Part shown: piece after piece, positions 40,101 to 40,985 of the stretch
Layout: every line of letters begins with the position of its first letter
How positions within the stretch are numbered: position 1 is the stretch's first letter
DNA from: Opitutia bacterium
Lineage (GTDB): Bacteria; Verrucomicrobiota; Kiritimatiellia; CAIQIC01; Lenti-01
Direction of reading: 5' to 3'
Assembly: GCA_009928955.1 (NCBI GenBank)
Contig: SABN01000019.1
Location: 1 to 40,985 of the forward strand
DNA: 40,985 bases
The notes under the pieces: model-generated
Seen by the model: only the letters and a program-made list of their open reading frames with translations
Told to the model about the DNA's origin: nothing
The model's database searches: none
Program-made: the position numbers and the translations under genes

Positions 40101-40985
40101 ATGGCGATGGCGGCGATGCCATCCAGTCCCTGATAATTGGCGGTGATCCCGTTTGTGATGACCACGCTGTCAGATCGCACGACTCGGCAGGGGCACTGGT
40201 TGACGCCTTTGCCCTGTGCGTTGCGGACTTGATAATAGCGGTAACCTGTCCCGCCCTTCATTAAAACCAACGCATCTTCGGTTCCGTTCTGGTCGTAATC
40301 GTTCGGATTCGGACGCAATTCTTCCACGGTGAGCGTGCTCACATCGATTTGCGTGACTGGGATGTTTACTTGCGTCTGGTTCAGGGCATTCACCCAGATG
40401 TCGCTTCGGACTCCCAGATCAAATCCGAATTTCTCCGCATAGACCACATAGCCCATGTTGCCGGGAATGCCGCTCATCGAGAAGCTGCCGTCTGCCGTGG
40501 ACAACGCCTCGGCCTGATATCCATTCGCCGTCGAAACGCGAACCCCGGCGACACCTTCGCCAGCGTCATATTGCCCGTTGTCGTTGGCATCGCGATATAC
40601 ATGCCCTGAAATGCCCGCCTCGCCACGATAATAGCGATTGTTTGGAGCGCCCAAACAGGGGGAATAGTTTACATTCAAAGACACCTTGTCCCCAAATCCA
40701 GGCCCGACTGGTCCGGGTCCCGTAAGACTGCCCCACCAGTTATAGCGAGCGTCAATCATATTGCCAGATGAATTGGTGACGCCCATCAGCGTATTGCCCA
40801 CAATGTCATTGTAGTTGATAGTCGGAAAACTGGTGTCGCCAGATACTACAACTCCTCTTTGATTTTGCATGATGACATTGGCGGAAATGCTGGGCGCCGA
40901 CTTGTACAGGTCGAGGCCGTTGCTGCCGCAATTTTGGATGGTGTTGCCGGAGATCGTGCCCGCCGCCATGGTGTTGGCGTCGATG
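37148..40985 (-). CDS. Second giant exported modular protein, C-terminal 1278 residues (runs off right edge)
   Basis: The frame is open from the window edge to TGA at 37148. Reading inward, 40985 to about 40690 is the end of a right-handed beta-helix (GTISGNTIQNCGSNGLDLY, then ARYNWWGSLTGPGPVGPG, a common helix cap). At 40620-40420 lies a CNA-B/SdrD-like domain (GISGHVYRDANDNGQYDAGE). The middle, about 40300-38300, is an unrecognised beta-rich region of roughly 650 residues with a glycine-rich hydrophobic stretch (KAGAKVGPLSVDAGVGASLE). Near 37850-37550 is a fibronectin type III domain (PPAPSNVQALVDGTAIKVSW). At 37545-37385 thrombospondin-type-3 calcium motifs follow (DSDADGLPDWWEAL, DNDGDGQSNMDEL), then a terminal domain (SWPGVTGRQYQLLRTSSL) usual in PVC surface proteins. 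The gene is visibly AT-richer than its neighbours. A surface or secreted role is likely; specific function unknown. Confidence 0.88.
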   Translation of the reverse strand, partial: IDANTMAAGTISGNTIQNCGSNGLDLYKSAPSISANVIMQNQRGVVVSGDTSFPTINYNDIVGNTLMGVTNSSGNMIDARYNWWGSLTGPGPVGPGFGDKVSLNVNYSPCLGAPNNRYYRGEAGISGHVYRDANDNGQYDAGEGVAGVRVSTANGYQAEALSTADGSFSMSGIPGNMGYVVYAEKFGFDLGVRSDIWVNALNQTQVNIPVTQIDVSTLTVEELRPNPNDYDQNGTEDALVLMKGGTGYRYYQVRNAQGKGVNQCPCRVVRSDSVVITNGITANYQGLDGIAAIAIPESALSVGSSSGNVSLIVSHLNGVELPAIKKKTFVVQVRPREYETRWESELSGSISGHIVGGLKVEAATDYTIVLSEKDGNVSRPESLTFERGAEAGVGVKVEKSIVKAGAKVGPLSVDAGVGASLEGLIGIMGGDEHEFSYQSGSLDESMAKAYLLCFPALGFATGGQPILASCLVALEGIVNLPPYKQEGSAGLYMTGAGKVWAGATADAGAFLGNSRVGLGGNLTGKVRAEGEVIVRPPTNEIAIAARYDCLVRFNGILGAYSNPGKEYKLVGGLKFQGDLLVSGGEYEVAWDASSGIIREGRIKSVFGETNPGDLFVDHNVERTWRFRGASADLNTLFVEAPTFAALTAAKVGITGPGVVFQSETMLDDFYALSERMESSASRVWAEVEDESLRLNNRISPVFGVEGSLLGVGGSVSIGAEFADKKKYTTRKASLLVGREFVTGVYTNDAFTPNATVQLADIYAETWAQIGWEGLMTYAASTAVAGVQFAVNTSIGIGQGALTLAADSVAAGTDVINNAWQSAWSWLPPPRTTLGTGGVGNTLLSDGTTNNWRFGIGGFYDLKPSGLALSPPGTLAISYADSEVAGIPEDTLAMYQWNTNSLLWEYKGGTRNLAGNVVSNQINVLALYTLAPRMPYGAYVLTPSPSSVTNNGVSTVVFTSDVMSNNDTTAVSNGQLFTVSASLGDIITADADASITGKQVAVVSGRISFTVQTSIAGTGIVANAQSVIGAACADGRVSYVSSGAPPAPSNVQALVDGTAIKVSWAPITNANVVSYAVHYDSDNASEPFEGKAALIGCDSPIEVGNVTNYRLFGLESNSTYYIVVKARNAFGVEGPASSYASVLNTAPVDSDADGLPDWWEALHASGSNGIAGLSLAHHDALLDNDGDGQSNMDELRAGTSPIDPHSVFRFTSAQKIVASNGIFVSWPGVTGRQYQLLRTSSLTNPWATVGSPIAGSNGTMGVYVPATSSPSLFIRVNLQ

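Overview
The window is a high-GC bacterial chromosome segment that carries mostly housekeeping genes and two very large exported repeat proteins. The mix points to the PVC superphylum, most likely Kiritimatiellota, Lentisphaerota or a relative. The clues are a giant parallel beta-helix protein with PEGA, Ig and PKD modules, thrombospondin-type-3-like C-termini, a eukaryotic-type UDP-glucose pyrophosphorylase, a hydrogenase-maturation gene and short intergenic REP-like palindromes. This assignment is inference; no rRNA or other marker gene is present. No tRNA, rRNA, CRISPR array, transposase or phage gene was recognised.

Layout. Positions 1-792 (minus) hold the N-terminus of an exported protein that runs off the left edge. 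Positions 968-6743 are a minus-strand series: zinc-ribbon/coiled-coil protein, UDPGP-family pyrophosphorylase, NUDIX hydrolase, metY, hydE and a DUF3592-like membrane protein. Two tandem palindromes cover the apparent hydE start. Positions 6901-8893 (plus) are hisB-hisH-hisA, divergent from that series. Positions 8942-11070 (minus) are three tandem paralogous SGNH/GDSL lipoproteins. Positions 11204-12971 (plus) are alr and rdgB. Positions 13144-28072 (plus) are the most unusual part: an O-antigen-ligase-like membrane protein with C-terminal TPRs overlaps by 4 nt a 3815-residue beta-helix protein, and a metallo-beta-lactamase-fold fusion protein follows 14 nt later. Positions 28083-29878 (minus) are a CPBP protease and a family 2 glycosyltransferase. 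Positions 30005-33501 (plus) are a MalK/UgpC-type ATPase, an unreported-looking 45-residue membrane peptide, pdxJ and nnr, the last three overlapping by 4 nt each. After a REP-like element come lgt (minus), a metal-efflux-type permease, a GNAT acetyltransferase and a 75-residue protein that may be a degenerate histone fold. A 555-bp stretch without genes carries repeats. The window ends inside a second giant exported protein on the minus strand.

How the genes fit together. Lgt would lipidate the three SGNH lipoproteins. The ligase-like protein and the giant beta-helix protein are translationally coupled, which suggests (not proven) that the former modifies or helps export the latter. HydE implies an anaerobic, hydrogen-metabolising cell, although no other hydrogenase gene is in view. 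Several promoters can be read as TTGnnn with 17-18 nt to a -10 hexamer such as TATCCT, TACAAG, TACAGT or TATATT. Those of hisB and lgt lie so close to the ATG that the mRNAs may be leaderless.
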